DNA of 64,000 nucleotides from Eriocheir sinensis (Eukaryota; Arthropoda; Malacostraca; Decapoda; Varunidae), in assembly GCF_024679095.1 (NCBI RefSeq), contig NW_026111777.1, positions 5,001 to 69,000 on the forward strand. The letters run 5' to 3'. Below are positions 21,399 to 33,317 of this stretch, piece after piece. The notes below the pieces were generated by a model that had not been told where the DNA came from, made no database searches, and saw nothing but the letters and a program-made list of their open reading frames with translations. A program made the translations under genes and the position numbers. Numbering within the stretch: the first letter of the stretch is position 1; the number at the start of each line of letters is the position of its first letter.

Positions 21399-22938
21399 TA
21401 TACTGCTTAAAGAAACAAAGAGCGAAATACTCTCCTCCCTCACAACCGTATTCAATATGTCCTTGCGACAAGGCATCGTCCCTTCGGATTGGAAAAAGGC
21501 TAACGTGACACCGATTTTTAAGAAAGGAGACAAAAAATACCAGGTAACTACCGACCCATTAGTCTAACTTCAATTGTAGGTAAGCTACTTGAGAGCATAA
21601 TTAGAGACAAAATTGTGAGTTACCTCGAAAGCCACTCATTATTTGGGGATTCACAACATGGCTTCCGTAACGAAAGATCCTGCCTATCAAACCTATTGAC
21701 CTTTTATAGCAACCTCTTCTCAGTTTATGACGTAACAAATCATTGGACGTAGTCTATCTTGATTTCCAGAAAGCGTTTGATAAAGTCCCACATAATAAAT
21801 TACTTTATAAATTAAAGCAAATAGGTATTGACGGTCAAGTAAACCAATGGATCGCGAATTGGTTGAGCAACAGACAACAAAGAGTGGTGATTGACGGATT
21901 TAACTCAGAATGGGCGTCGGTCACTAGGGCTCGGTTCTTGGCCCAGTGCTCTTCATTATTTACGTCAACGACGTGGATGTTGGACTCAATAATCGCATTA
22001 GAAAATTTGCAGACGACACAAAGATTGGCAACTCGGTTCTCACTGACGAAGACAGGCAAAGCCTCCAAGAGGATTTGCACAAAATTTAATCTTGGTCGGA
22101 TAGATGGGAGATGCCCTTTAACGTAGACAAGTGCCAGGTCCTTCAAGTTGGAACAAGAAATAAGAAGTTCGAATACGAAATGCGCGGCGTTAAACTCACA
22201 AGCGTTCAATGCGTTAAGGACCTGGGGGTCAAAATCGCGTCAAACCTCAAATTCTCACATCAATGCATCGATGCAGCAAATAAAGCGAACAGAATGTTGG
22301 GCTTTATTAAAAGAAACTTTTTATTCAAGAATAAAGATGTAATACTTCCGCTCTATAATAGTATAGTCAGACCCCACTTGGAATATGCGGTACAGTTTGG
22401 TCTCCTCACCATGCAAAGGACATTGCTAAATTAGGTGTTCAGCGTCGGGCAACAAAAATGATCCCTTCCTTGCGCAACAAATCCTACGAAGAAAGGCTTT
22501 CCACCCTTAACATGTTCTCTCTTGAGAAACGTCGCCTCCGAGGAAAACTGATCGAATGTTTTAAAATACTTAATGGTTTCACGAATGTAGACAGAACAAA
22601 ATTGTTTATGATAGATGACACTTTGCGAACGAGGAACAATGGCATAAAACTCAAATGTAGACAAGTATATTCAGACTGCACCAAATTTTTCTTCACCAAC
22701 GTTGTAGTGCGAGAATGGAATAAGCTCCCACCATCAATGGTCCAGTGTAACACGATTGACTCCTTTAAAAACAAGCTCGACCGTCACTTCCTTGAACTCA
22801 ATATTAACTAGAGTAGAAAAGCAACGTTTTGGAGCCATCTGATTAGTGTAGATTCACTTAGGTTTAAGGACAGACCACCTAGTCTGGACCATGGGGTCTG
22901 TGTGGTCTGAATTTATATATAATTCTATGTAATTCTCT
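21399..22938 (+). pseudogene. CR1-like LINE copy E, 3' part
   Basis: Continues the RT: 'DWKKANVTPIFKKGDKK', 'ISLTSIVGKLLESIIRDKI', 'DSQHGFRNERSCLSN', 'VVYLDFQKAFDKVPHNKLL', 'WLSNRQQRVVIDGF', 'RKFADDTKIGN' (FADD, about 21,996-22,029), 'RPHLEYAVQFG', 'YEERLSTLNMFSLEKRR' and 'FFFTNVVVREWNKLPPS'. Small indels shift frame near 21,540, 21,735, 21,930 and 22,420, and there is a stop near 22,090. The 3' UTR has a hairpin (AGACCAC ... GTGGTCT, about 22,872-22,908) and ends in octamer-like AATTCTATGTAATTCT, as CR1 elements do. Confidence 0.92.
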
Positions 22939-23396
22939 CGTATACGCTTTCACACAACAAAATTCAGCAGAATTTTTTTATATATTCACTCTGGCAGTCA
23001 CACATTCACTGCCATACAAATGTTCTCTATTGGAGAGATGGACTTGAAAAATGAATGAAAGTTGCCTTTTTTATGGCTATGGCTGCTAGTCCTTTTGAAG
23101 CCATACATAAACATTCACTTATCGTTCTTCCTATTTTTTGTCTCCTCTATCTTCTTTTGTCTTTTTTTCCTCCCTCATTAACTATTTTTCTTAGCTCCAT
23201 AGATACATTCATTACTTACAATTTAGTGTATCATATTTTGTCCTCCTAATATAATAGTAACTCTTCCTTCTTTTCCTGATTGTTTTAGTATGATTATTTT
23301 GATTTCCTTATCCCCTCATCAGTTCCTAGATTTATCCTACGCTTAGTCCCGTCTCCTCTTCTATGCATGCAGTTATTTAATTTCATTTATGCTCCT
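22939..23396. other. No gene recognised
   Basis: AT-rich, pyrimidine-rich on the plus strand. The Phe/Leu/Ser ORF at 23,055-23,249 is compositional. Confidence 0.55.
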
Positions 23397-23544
23397 TTAA
23401 GCCCCGTCCACACTATGCATCATGTAGCAGCCATGTGATGCAGGAGTGGTGTTGAAAACAATACACTAGCGTCCAGATTTAGGTGCATCACAACGCAACT
23501 CATCCTAGGGAATAAGTCACCGATTGATTAGCTTTGACGGTGGG

Positions 23545-23729
23545 AATATTGCAGATGGAGTGGTAACACCGGGGGCATGGCGTGATAATAGGCAGCTTCT
23601 TCCCGTGGAGAGATTATAGAGATATCCTACAAATGAGGCAAAAGCCATCAGGAAGGAGTTCATGGAATATTTCAATGAGGAAGGAGCTGCTCCACGGCAG
23701 CAACGTATGTGGGGAAATATAGCCTAGTC
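23545..23729 (+). pseudogene. Harbinger transposase C-terminal remnant
   Basis: Reads 'VVTPGAWRDNRQLLPVERL' then, past an in-frame stop, 'NEAKAIRKEFMEYFNEEGAA' and a stop at about 23,727. The 'A..IR.EF..YF..EG' block is the conserved end of PIF/Harbinger (DDE superfamily 4) transposases. The catalytic part upstream is absent. Confidence 0.7.
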
Positions 23730-23764
23730 TGGCAGCAACGTAAGTGCGACATATAGCCGACTAG

Positions 23765-23766
<2 letters not shown>

Positions 23767-23837
<71 letters not shown>
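23767..23837. repeat. (AG)n microsatellite
   Basis: Dinucleotide repeat of about 70 bp inside the Harbinger element. Confidence 0.98.
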
Positions 23838-23841
<4 letters not shown>

Positions 23842-23868
23842 AAATCTTTCTTTGGCATATCTTTATCT

Positions 23869-24361
23869 TTATATGTATGAAAATTTTATTATTGCTGGTG
23901 TACGCACAATAAAATTATGAACTTGTTGAGTAGTTTCTCCTTCATCCAAGTTGGAAGTGGATGCACGTATGAGTTCTCTCTCAGCCAGGAAAAGCAGCTC
24001 ATCAAAGTACCACAACTCCGGAGTGTCTTCCGTGCCAGCTCCAGACTTTTTCGATGCTTTCATGGCAGACATTTCCCTGTGGAACTGTGTCTTCAGTGTG
24101 TGCAGTTTTTTATTGATATCCTCATTCCGTACTATACAGTTCATAAAACTCGACAAGTTTGTTTTTTATAGTTTCCAAGTTTGCACTCCTGATGTTCCTC
24201 ATCTTGTACTCCCTGCATTTAATGTTCCAAATGGATGGATGTTGCTTCAGTAGGTCAGTAAAATATAATGAATTGCTCCTTGTCCACTCGAGGGGTTTGG
24301 CGGAAGCAAGCGCGGATGATGATTGAGCCATCACAGAGAAAGTGTCACGCCATACTCCCAT
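23869..24361 (-). pseudogene. MADF-domain protein of the Harbinger element
   Basis: Two overlapping minus-strand frames (24,361-24,122 and 24,156-23,869) form one MADF domain broken by a single indel near 24,125-24,150. Signature blocks are 'FTDLLKQHPSIWNIKCREYK', 'NINKKL'-type helix ('NEDINKKLHTLKTQFHREM'), 'ASKKSGAGTED' and 'LWYFDELLFLAERE'. MADF proteins bind DNA; in PIF/Harbinger elements the companion Myb/MADF protein helps the transposase reach the ends. The start at 24,361 is followed by a second Met ('MAQSSS') that is also plausible. Confidence 0.82.
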
Positions 24362-24562
24362 TACGATGGTTGGTGCAACACTGCGCGTCGCATTGAAATG
24401 GCATCAGCCCATCAGTGCGTTCATTACGCTGCATCGTGTTGAAAACCTCGTTTTTCAACACGTCTATTCAACACTGCGCGCATCATGATGCATAGTGTGG
24501 ACGGGGCTTAATAACATGTTCTCCAATTTCTAAGTTATATACATATGTATATGTAAGCCTGT

Positions 24563-25064
<502 letters not shown>

Positions 25065-25300
25065 CAAATAGCATTAAGCAGTATTTATAACTAGGATCAC
25101 TACCGTGCAAATATCATTCATTCTCCTTATCTTCTTTCCAGCTCATTTGGCTTTGTTTATTAAGGTTGTAGCATGATCAATAGTCGTAGCTGTAATAGTA
25201 GTGAATATATAAGTATTTGTGACAGTAATAGTAGTAGCAGAACTATTATCATCGTAATTATTAGTATTGATATTTTTTTTATTATTACATAATAAAATAC

Positions 25301-25373
<73 letters not shown>

Positions 25374-25442
25374 TACATTATGATGATGATGATAATGCTG
25401 ATGATGTGGAGGAGGAGGAGGAGGAGGAGGAGGAGGAGGAGG
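25301..25442. repeat. (ATT)n and (GGA)n microsatellites
   Basis: (ATT) about 25,301-25,373, GATGAT spacer, (GGA) 25,410-25,442. On the minus strand the latter is (TCC)n directly after the 3' tail of a CR1 copy. Confidence 0.97.
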
Positions 25443-25454
25443 AGAAACATGGAG

Positions 25455-26412
25455 ACATCGAAACATGGACGAGCAGGCAGCAAAAAACCTATTGGCTTAT
25501 TGCGAGGCTGCCTGCTTTCAATGATTTGACCAATCCGTCAGCCACAGGAGTGACTTGCGGGAAGGATTAAAGCATTTGTGTACGTATTCTTTGGTACGTT
25601 TAGTTCACTCCCGACGCAGCAAAGTGACGGTCAATGCGATTTTTAAAGGAGTTGATTGTTTCCACACTAACCACTCCTGCAGGAAGGTTGTTCCAGTGGC
25701 GGACATCGAAAAATAATTCCTGCCAATATCCGTAAGGCACCTCTTGGCTTGAATTGTTTTACTGATGTTTCTTGTTCACGAGTTAGTTTGTAGGGTGAAG
25801 TGTTTGGAGTGATCAATATTGCTGAATTTGTTCATGTACTTGAAGACTTGTATCAGGTCTCCCCGCAATCGTTTATTTTCCAACATGAAGAAGTTGAGTC
25901 GCTTGAGTCATTTTTCGTAAGGTTGCATTATCATTATCAATGATGGTATCATTTTCGTAGCGCGTCGCTTACTTTCTCGAGTAATTCAATGTCTTTCTTG
26001 TAATTGGGAGACCAAAATTGCACGGCGCATTCCAGGTGGGTCTTACCAGCGAGTTATATGTAAGGATAACATAACTCCCGGCGTCTTGTATTCGAAGTTC
26101 CTCGCTATGAACCCGCGCATAGTGTGGGCTTTCTTGCATGCGGATTTGCAGTGTTTTCTTGTTTCAGGTCACTGTTGATGGTGACCTCGAGGTCTCTTTC
26201 CTCCTGTACTGCCTGTAATGGTTCGCCACCCATGTAGTATATGTGGTTGCTATTTATTTACGCGATGTGCATTACTTTACATTTGGTCGCGTTAAAGGAC
26301 ATCTGCCACTTTTCCGACCACTGAGTGATTTGGTTCAGGTCTCTCTGGATAATTTTGCAGTCTGCTGTCGTGAGGGCCTTCCCTCCCACCTTGGTGTCGT
26401 CAGCTCTAAAGA
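25455..26412 (-). pseudogene. CR1-like LINE copy D4 (minus strand)
   Basis: On the minus strand it starts at the FADD region ('ADDTKVGGKALTTADCKIIQ', about 26,405), then 'QWSEKWQMSFNATKCKVMH', 'YYMGGEPLQAVQEERDLEVT', 'HLECAVQFWSPNYKKDIE' and 'VRHWNNLPAGVVSVETINSF', ending with two or three octamers of the CATGTTTC type (25,443-25,466). It is a 5'-truncated CR1/L2 RT. Upstream on its own strand is CT/CCT-rich repeat (26,413-26,521); downstream is (TCC)n. Indels and stops make it dead. Confidence 0.85.
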
Positions 26413-26448
26413 ATGAAATGTCGATGGAGGAGGAAGAGGAGGAAAAGA

Positions 26449-26450
<2 letters not shown>

Positions 26451-26521
<71 letters not shown>
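26451..26521. repeat. (GA)n microsatellite
   Basis: Preceded by GGAGGA/GAAGAGG purines at 26,424-26,450. It is the upstream flank of the minus-strand CR1 D4. Confidence 0.98.
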
Positions 26522-26524
<3 letters not shown>

Positions 26525-26738
26525 ATAGTCATTATTATATAATATCAGTAAGGCGAATAACTATTAAAGAAAGTCTTGTTGATTGAATAATTCAGTATTT
26601 CGATGAATTATTTCCATGTGTGAGAAATCAGTATTAAAAAGCCTTTGATGATGAATATTGATTACCTCAGTTAAAGAAGAGATGGAATTAACCATCTAAT
26701 TAGCTGTATTGTAAAACGGTTATTGGTCTTTATGTTAG

Positions 26739-26792
<54 letters not shown>

Positions 26793-27368
26793 AATGAATT
26801 CAGTGAAAACTTTTATGAGCAAAGTTCCACCCGTTATATATCATTAATTTTTCATAACAAGGACCTTTATGCTCCTTTATACTTGAGTCACTTTCAAGTT
26901 AGATATATTTTATTTTAATAGGAAATCTTCAAACATTGTCCCACGCTCTCCCGCGCGCTCCCCTGCCTCGCTTCTGTTTTCCTTTGCTTGATTTTTCTGC
27001 CTTTCCACTGGATATTTTTTCTTGATTGTTGATACTTTAATATATTACGGTTTTAATTAGCTGTATCCATAAAAGAATGAAGGTTGTACATACTCTTTAC
27101 TTTTTCTATTTTTTCTTCTATACTTTCACTACTGTCATAATTTTTCATACTTCCTCACCTTTTCTTAACCCTGGCAGAAAATGTTCCTATTTTTCTGCTG
27201 TTTGTTCCTCGGTATGCCTTCCTGTATGTGACTGATAGTCTCTTTTTTTCATCGTGTCTTTTCCATTTTTTTTTTTTTTTTGTGTATGTAAGTTTTTCAG
27301 ATATTTTCTTTTGTTCCTTTTAGCCTTTTTCTCTAAGTTTCTATTTGTCCTTTTGTTTTGCTTTTTGA

Positions 27369-27447
<79 letters not shown>

Positions 27448-27589
27448 ACGTATGCATCTATCTATCTATCTCCCAATTTATGTAATTTATTTCACCTCTT
27501 TCTCTCATGATGCCAGGTGCATTGCCTTGTCTACCGTTTCCCCGTTCAGACACCATGTCTCACCTGACTGCAATGTCTCCCTCACACAG
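26522..27589. other. Probable intron sequence with microsatellites
   Basis: AT-rich with (CT)n at 26,742-26,788 and 27,371-27,438. It ends in a pyrimidine-rich stretch and CTCACACAG, the splice acceptor of the following exon. No other coding signal. Confidence 0.6.
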
Positions 27590-27710
27590 GTGGTCTAAGA
27601 AGTTTGTGGTGTTGGACTGCGGGACTGAGATGGCCAAGACCTTGATCATAGGACACGTGAGGGATGTACAGATGGGCAGAAGAAACTATCACTACCTCCT
27701 GTCTGGTCTT
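27590..27710 (+). CDS. Internal exon of an ionotropic glutamate receptor (kainate-type)
   Basis: 121 bp between a good acceptor (TCTCCCTCACACAG) and a consensus donor (GTAAGTATA). It enters in phase 1 and ends on a complete codon, giving 40 full codons: 'WSKKFVVLDCGTEMAKTLII' then 'GHVRDVQMGRRNYHYLLSGL'. The 'LDC' followed by a helix and the 'NYHYLLSGL' block are characteristic of the amino-terminal (ligand-binding-protein-like) domain of kainate/AMPA-type glutamate receptors. These are synaptic cation channels. Nothing interrupts the frame and codon use is normal, so this looks like a live host exon. No neighbouring exon is visible, implying long introns full of repeats. Paralogue identity cannot be settled from 40 residues. 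Confidence 0.8.
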
Positions 27711-28189
27711 GTAAGTATACTGTTCATCTGTTATTATTTAGTCTCGTTCTGTACCGTTGTATTCAGTTAATTTTGAAAGTATGTATATGCCTTTCTTTTG
27801 CCCTTCATTGTTTCCTTATTCATACCTATTTTTTCGTAATATGTCTTAATATTTCCCTACTCAGTTTTTTTCCTTATAAGTACTTATTTCCCCAGTGTTC
27901 TTTTTTTGTTGTTTTCCGTCTCGGTTTGTATTTTGAAGCTCATTTAAAGATTTTGCATATTGCATTAGGTATTTCAGGCGGCAAATCACAATTTTGGGGT
28001 GTAAAGCTTTTACAGTAAAATATTTTATACCCTCCTTCTTCAAGTCTTTCATTTTTAAACTCTCAAGTACTTCTCTGACTCTTGTCAACTTGCTTCAAGT
28101 ACGTTAATTACTTAATGAGAACGAGGTATTATCTTATTGTTGATTTTTTTTTTCCTCCTCCCACTTCCCGCTTTTTCTTGATATTACTA
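27711..28189. other. Probable intron sequence
   Basis: Follows the donor site. AT- and T-rich, with no transposon or exon signal recognised. Confidence 0.5.
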
Positions 28190-28464
28190 ATTCTCCTCCT
28201 CCTCCCCCTCCTCTTTCTCCTCCTCCTCCTCCTCCTCCTCTTCCTTCTCCTTCGCCTTTGTTGTCCTTCATCCTCCACCTATGATTAGATAGTTAGTGTA
28301 GCTTGTCACAAACAGCCTCGTAAGGACCGTCAGATCTGCTGTTGTTTGGTCTTCCTTTGTGTTCTCTTTGTGTTGTGTTCTTCCTCCTCCTCCTTCTCCT
28401 CCTCCTCCTCCTCTTCCTCCTCCTCCTTCTCCTCCTCCTCCTCCTCCTCCTCCTCCTCCTTCTC

Positions 28465-28497
<33 letters not shown>

Positions 28498-28500
28498 CTT
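28190..28500. repeat. (CTC)n tracts flanking a short repeat
   Basis: (CTC) rich at 28,194-28,250 and 28,381-28,465, then (CTA) at 28,466-28,496. The element at 28,251-28,380 sits between them. Confidence 0.95.
28251..28380 (+). mobile_element. R130 short repeat, copy 1
   Basis: About 130 bp beginning TTCGCCTTTG(C/T)TGTCC and ending in TTTGTGTT-type tail units. It contains a small hairpin around GCAGAC...GTCTGC in the related copies. It is shared with 33,311-33,434 and 55,554-55,669, each time starting at the same base and framed by (CTC)n. It may be the 3' end of a CR1-like LINE or a SINE using the same machinery. Confidence 0.75.
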
Positions 28501-28504
28501 CTTC

Positions 28505-29648
28505 GGGGACAAGTCTCATCCAGGAAACTATCGACCAATTAGCCTGACACCGATTGCTTGTAAGTTAATGGAGACTATCATTCGCGACAGTATGGTGAAA
28601 TTCTTCGAGGAAAATAATATAATAAATAATTCGCAACATGGTTTATGTAGTAAACGTTCGTGTTTCACTAACTTACTTGATTTTTTTCACTAAATTTTTG
28701 AGGTGTTCGATGAAAGCAGATCAGTAGATATCATATACTGGATTTTCAAAAGGCATTTGATAAGGTCCCTCACAAACGGTTGCGCAGTAAACTATTGGCG
28801 CACGGTATCTCATGTAACATTCACAATTGGCTTGTGGACTGGCTTTCTGAGCAGAAACAGAATAGTTCTAAACGGTGTTTCATCTAACTGGCTCGATGTC
28901 AGAAGCGGCGTACCTCAAGGATCAGTGTTTGGTCCCATGCTCTTCTTAATGTATGCTAATGATATCGATGATGGGCTCGCATGCAGAATATCAAAATTTC
29001 CTGATGACACAAAAATCGCAAGTAAGGTAACTACGATACTCGACGAAGCATTACAATCAGATCTAGATCGACTTGCACGTTGGGCCAATCAATGGCAATT
29101 GAAATTTAACGTTGACAAATGTATAGTGTTACACATCGGAAACAATAACAATCACGCTCAGTACGTATGGAATGGCCAACAACTTTCTGTAGTAAGTAAA
29201 GAAAAGGATCTTGGAATCACTATATCAAGCGATTTAAAGCCCAGTCAGCAGCATTGTTCAGAGGTAGTTAAAACCGCAAACAAAGTGATTGGCTTCATTG
29301 GACGAGTCTTTAATAATTGATCGGAAAATGTAATATTAATATAATTCGCTGGTTCGACCTCATCTTGAGTACTGTGTACAGTTTTGGTCTCCCTATTACA
29401 GAAAAGATGTAGAAAAGTTAGAATAGGTTCAACGGAGAATAACAAAAATGATTCCAAGATTGAATTTTTTTTCTTATGAACAAAGACTTAAAGAAGTACA
29501 TTGTTCAGCCTATCAAAACGAAGAATGCGAGGCGATCTAATAGAAGTTTTTTAAAATGTTTAAAGGATTCAGTGATATTAATGCGGAAGATTACTTTACA
29601 ATTGATAGATCAAATAGAACAAGAAGAAATAACAATTTCAAGATAAGG
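28505..29648 (+). pseudogene. CR1-like LINE copy B1, 5' part
   Basis: RT reading begins abruptly after CTC/CTA repeats at 'GDKSHPGNYRPISLT', then 'ETIIRDSMVKFFEENNIIN', 'VVLNG' block, 'DVRSGVPQGSVFGPMLFLMY' and 'SKFPDDTKIASK' where the FADD box has become FPDD (about 28,996-29,030), 'NQWQLKFNVDKC' and 'KEKDLGITISSDLKPSQQ'. Frameshifts occur near 28,690, 28,735 and 29,320. At 29,648 the Jockey-like LINE A2 interrupts the 'NNNFKIR' segment; the remainder resumes at 32,917. Closest relative: 57,997-60,393. Confidence 0.88.
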
Positions 29649-32600
29649 AGGAGGTAGGAAGACACCAACCGAACGGGCGTGAGCTACTCCCGGTGAGGAT
29701 ATATGGGAAGCGAGGAGGGTGCTGAAGCCCTTCAAAGACCCTTCACATGTCCTCACTAACCGTTTCCCTTTTGTCTCATCAACACCAGAGAGCAGTTCAG
29801 CATCCTCTCTAAAGACAGTTCCTCTCTCTTTCTACACCACACTACATTCACACAACACACACACCTTTTCCCAAAATTCAAAATTCAAAATGGCGAAAAA
29901 CAACATTGCCTCGGAGTCCCCGCCTGAGGGGGGGGACCATAAATTCCCCCAGGGAGGACTCCCCTTCTGGCTGCCGACTTGAGAGGTGTCCTGATAACTC
30001 CTCGAACCTCCTCCTTATCAATTTCTGCAACATTCGTGGTCTTCATTTTAATTTTCATTCTGTGGAACACCATCTCTCCTCCTCTAAACCTCATCTTCTC
30101 TTCCTCACCGAAACACAGGTTTCTGAGGCTACTGACAGCAACCTCTACTCTGCTCCCTCCTACTATCTCTATCCTAAATTTCAATCCAAAGCTGGATATT
30201 GCGCCTACGTGCGCAACGACATCACTTGCTCTCGCACCCACGACCTTGACTCTTCTGAATTTTCCGCCATCTGGCTAAGAGTTCATTGTCATTCTATTAC
30301 TAAATACATCTGTGCTGTTTATCTCTCACCTAACTCTACCAAATATGGAAATTTTTCTGACTATTTGAATTCTAAAGTGGAGCACATCTTGACTCACTCT
30401 CCCTTCGATGAAATCTCCATCTTGGGAGATTTCACTGTTGACCACCAGCCTGGTGAACAAGCCTACAACTTTGCTCTCCTCAACGACCTAGAGCAGTTGG
30501 TTCAGCACCCTACACGTATTCCCGACCGTCTTAGAGACAGGCCCAACATTCTAGACCTCTTCCTTACCTCAAATCCTTCTGCTTACTCTGTCAAACTATT
30601 CTCTCCGTTGGGCTCCTCCGATCATAACCTTATTTCTGTTTCCTGTCCTATCACTCCTGTACATCCTCTGGACCCACCGAAGAGGCGATGCTTCTGGCAT
30701 TTTGCTTCAGCTCGGTGGGACGACCAGAGGATGTACTTTTCCGATTTCCCGTGGAATGATTACTGCTTCCAGGAGAGAGACCCCTCTGTGTGTGCCCAGT
30801 GCATCACAGAGGTGATTGTTTTTGGAATGGAGGCATACATTCCACGTTCTTTCTCTACTCCTCATGCTAAAATGCTTTGGTTTAATCATGCTTGTTCTCG
30901 TGCTATTAAAGATAGAGAGGCAGCTCACAAAAAGGTTCCAGAGCCTTCGAGCTCCCGCTAACTATGACCTTTACATTTCAGCCCGGAATCGTGCCAAATC
31001 TATTCTCCGACTTACCAAAACTTCTTTTATCAATAGAAAATGTCAACACCTTGCTTCTTCTAATTCTTCCCGTGACTTCTGGCATCTAGCCAAAAATATC
31101 TCCTCCAATTTCACTTCTTCCTCTTTCCCTCCTCTCCTTAACCCTGATGGCAGCACCGCCGTCTCATCTGTCTCTAAGGCTGAACTTTTCGCTCAAACTT
31201 TCTGTAAAAACTCCACCTTGGACGATTTTGGGCATATTCCTCCTACTCATCCCCCCTCTGACTCCTTTATGCCTGTTATTAAGATTCTTCCAAATGATGT
31301 TTTCTATGCCCTCTCTGGCCTCAACTCTCAGAAGGCTTATGGACCTGATGAAGTGCCTCCTATTGTCCTTAAAAACTGTGCTTCCGTGCTGACACCATGC
31401 CTGGTCAAACTCTTTCGCCTTTGCTATCAACATCTACCTTTCCTTCCTGCTGGAAGTATGCCTTTGTACAGCCTGTGCCTAAGAAGGGTGACCGTTCCAA
31501 TCCCTCAAACTACCGCCCTATAGATTTACTTTCCTGTCTATCTAAAGCTTTTGAATCTATCGTTAACCGGAAGATTCTTAAGCACCTTTCCACTTCTGAC
31601 CTTCTATCAGATCGTTAGTATGGGTTCCGCAAGGGGCGTTCTACTGGCGATCTTCTTGCTCTCTTAACTGACTCTTGGTCATCCTCTCTTAGCCGTTTCG
31701 ATGAAACCTTCTCTGTTGCGCTAGACATATCGAAAGCCTCCGATAGAGTCTGGCACCAGTCTTTGCTTTCTAAACTGCCCTCTTTCGGATTCTATCCCTC
31801 CGTCTGTTCCTTTATCTCCAGTTTCCTTTCCGGCCGTTCTATCTCTGCGGTGGTAGACGGTCATTGTTCTTCCCCTAAACCTATCAACAGTGGTGTTCCA
31901 CAGTACTCTGTCCTATCACCCACTTCTCTTCCTGATCAATGATCTTCTTTCCATAACAAACTTTCCTGTCCACTCATACGCCGATGACTCCACTCTGCAT
32001 TATTCAACTTCTTTCAATAGAAGACCCTCTCAACGGGAAGTACACGACTCCAGACTGGAGGCTGCAGAATGCTTAACCTCAGACCTTTCTATCATTTCCG
32101 ATTAGCAGAAGGAACCTTGTGTCCTTCAATGCCTCAAAAACTTAATTTCTCCACTTATTAACTCGACACAATCTTCCAAACACCTATCCCCTTTTCTTCG
32201 ACAACACTCAGCTATCACCATCTTCAACACTAAACATCCTCGTTCTATCCTTTACTCAAAATCTCAACTGGAAACTTCACATCTCCTCTCTCGCTAAATC
32301 AGCTTCCTCGAGGTTGGGCGTTCTGTATCGTCTCCGCCAGTTTTTCTCCCCCGCGCAGTTGCCATCCATATACAGGGGCCTTGTCCACCCTCGTATGGAG
32401 TATGCATCTCACGTGTGGGGGGGCTCCACTCACACAGCTCTTCTGGACAGAGTGGAGTCTAAGGCTCTACGTCTCATCAGCTCTCCTCTTCCAACTGATA
32501 GTCTTCTACTTCTTAAATTCCGTCGCGATGTTGCCTCTCTTTCTATCTTCTACCGATATTTCCACGCTGACTGCTCATCTGAACTTGCTAACTGCATGCC

Positions 32601-32916
32601 TCCCCCCCTCCCGGGTATCAGGACACCTCTCCTCCCGAAATTGACCTTTCTTTCGGCCACCAATGCAAGATGGCGCCGCTATAAACACTCGCCTGCGCCA
32701 GAACTGGCAGGGCCGACCATCAGGCCACACCTGAAGATGCCTTGGGCCGACCATCAGGCCCCATCGGAAGATGCCTACCGGCGCAATAGGCAGCAACGTG
32801 AAAAAAAAAATCTTTGATTCTTTTAGGAGCAGCGCGTAGCGGGCTTTTTTTTATTTATTATTGTTTCCTTTTTTTGTGCCCTTGAGCTGCCTCCTCTGTT
32901 GTAGAAATAAAAAAAA
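29649..32916 (+). mobile_element. Jockey/I-like LINE family A, full-length copy A2
   Basis: The 5' end (AGGAGGTAGGAAGACACC) matches that of copy A4, so both appear full length. A ~250-bp leader precedes one endonuclease-RT ORF. Endonuclease: 'NFCNIRGL', '[10 protein letters not shown]', '[12 protein letters not shown]' (the N of GDFN is T, and about 30 bp after it are deleted relative to A4) and '[10 protein letters not shown]'. RT: '[14 protein letters not shown]', 'FVQPVPKKGDRSNPSNYRPI', 'LDISKASDRVWHQSL', 'SYADDSTLHYS' (about 31,974-32,006). The 3' UTR has GGAGCAGCGCGTAGCGGGCT and a poly(A)-like end. An extra A near 30,935, a TAG at about 31,616 and other indels kill the ORF. A SINE 3' half lies at 32,662-32,810. 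Confidence 0.92.
32662..32810 (+). mobile_element. tRNA-SINE 3' half (copy S5)
   Basis: Begins AATGCAAGATGGCGCC and holds two copies of GGCCGACCATCAGGCC before CCTACCGGCGCAATAGGCAG and a poly(A). It lacks the tRNA-related head. It lies in the 3' UTR of LINE A2, after GGCCACC. Confidence 0.88.
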
Positions 32917-33090
32917 GTGGTAAAAGATTATCGCCGCACGAAACCAAACGCTTCCTCAATCGAGTCGTTAATGTTTAGAATTCTTTACCCTGTGGTATCG
33001 TTGATAGTACAACAATTACGACCTTCAAAAATAGATTAGACAAGTATTTTGATTCCAACCAGCAACTAAGATATTACTCATTGTCGTAAT
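32917..33090 (+). pseudogene. CR1-like LINE copy B1, 3' part
   Basis: Continues B1 with 'KRLSPHETKRFLNRVVNV', then 'TITTFKNRLDKYFDSNQQL' and a stop: the standard end of a CR1/L2 RT protein. Confidence 0.8.
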
Positions 33091-33237
33091 AACGTAAAGT
33101 TTTTTCGAATACTCGTGTCCTTGTCCCTTTTTATCGCCCGGTTAGCGGTAGCATTAATGGTAATTCTTTCCTCTTTCTTACATTATTTACATGCAATTTT
33201 TCCATGCTGCATGGTTCTTTTTCCTTACCTGCCAGCT

Positions 33238-33317
33238 TTGGCTGGAGGGATGGGGGGGTGGAAAGGAGCCTTCGCCTTTGGCTGGAGGGATGGGGGGGTG
33301 GGAAGGAGCCTTCGCCT
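33238..33317. repeat. Two tandem 40-bp units
   Basis: TTTGGCTGGAGGGATGGGGG plus 20 further bases, repeated twice with one substitution, ending at the start of R130 copy 2 (both units end TTCGCC). Confidence 0.92.

Larger units (their letters stand above)
23397..24511. mobile_element. PIF/Harbinger DNA transposon, internally deleted
   Basis: Perfect 24-bp terminal inverted repeats: GCCCCGTCCACACTATGCAT then CATG at 23,401, and the reverse complement ending at 24,507. TTAA flanks both sides (23,397-23,400 and 24,508-24,511), compatible with the 3-bp TTA/TAA duplications of PIF/Harbinger. Two coding remnants converge: a transposase tail on the plus strand and a MADF-domain protein on the minus strand. 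That two-gene plan is known for animal PIF/Harbinger elements. An (AG)n microsatellite lies between them and most of the transposase is missing. Confidence 0.85.
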
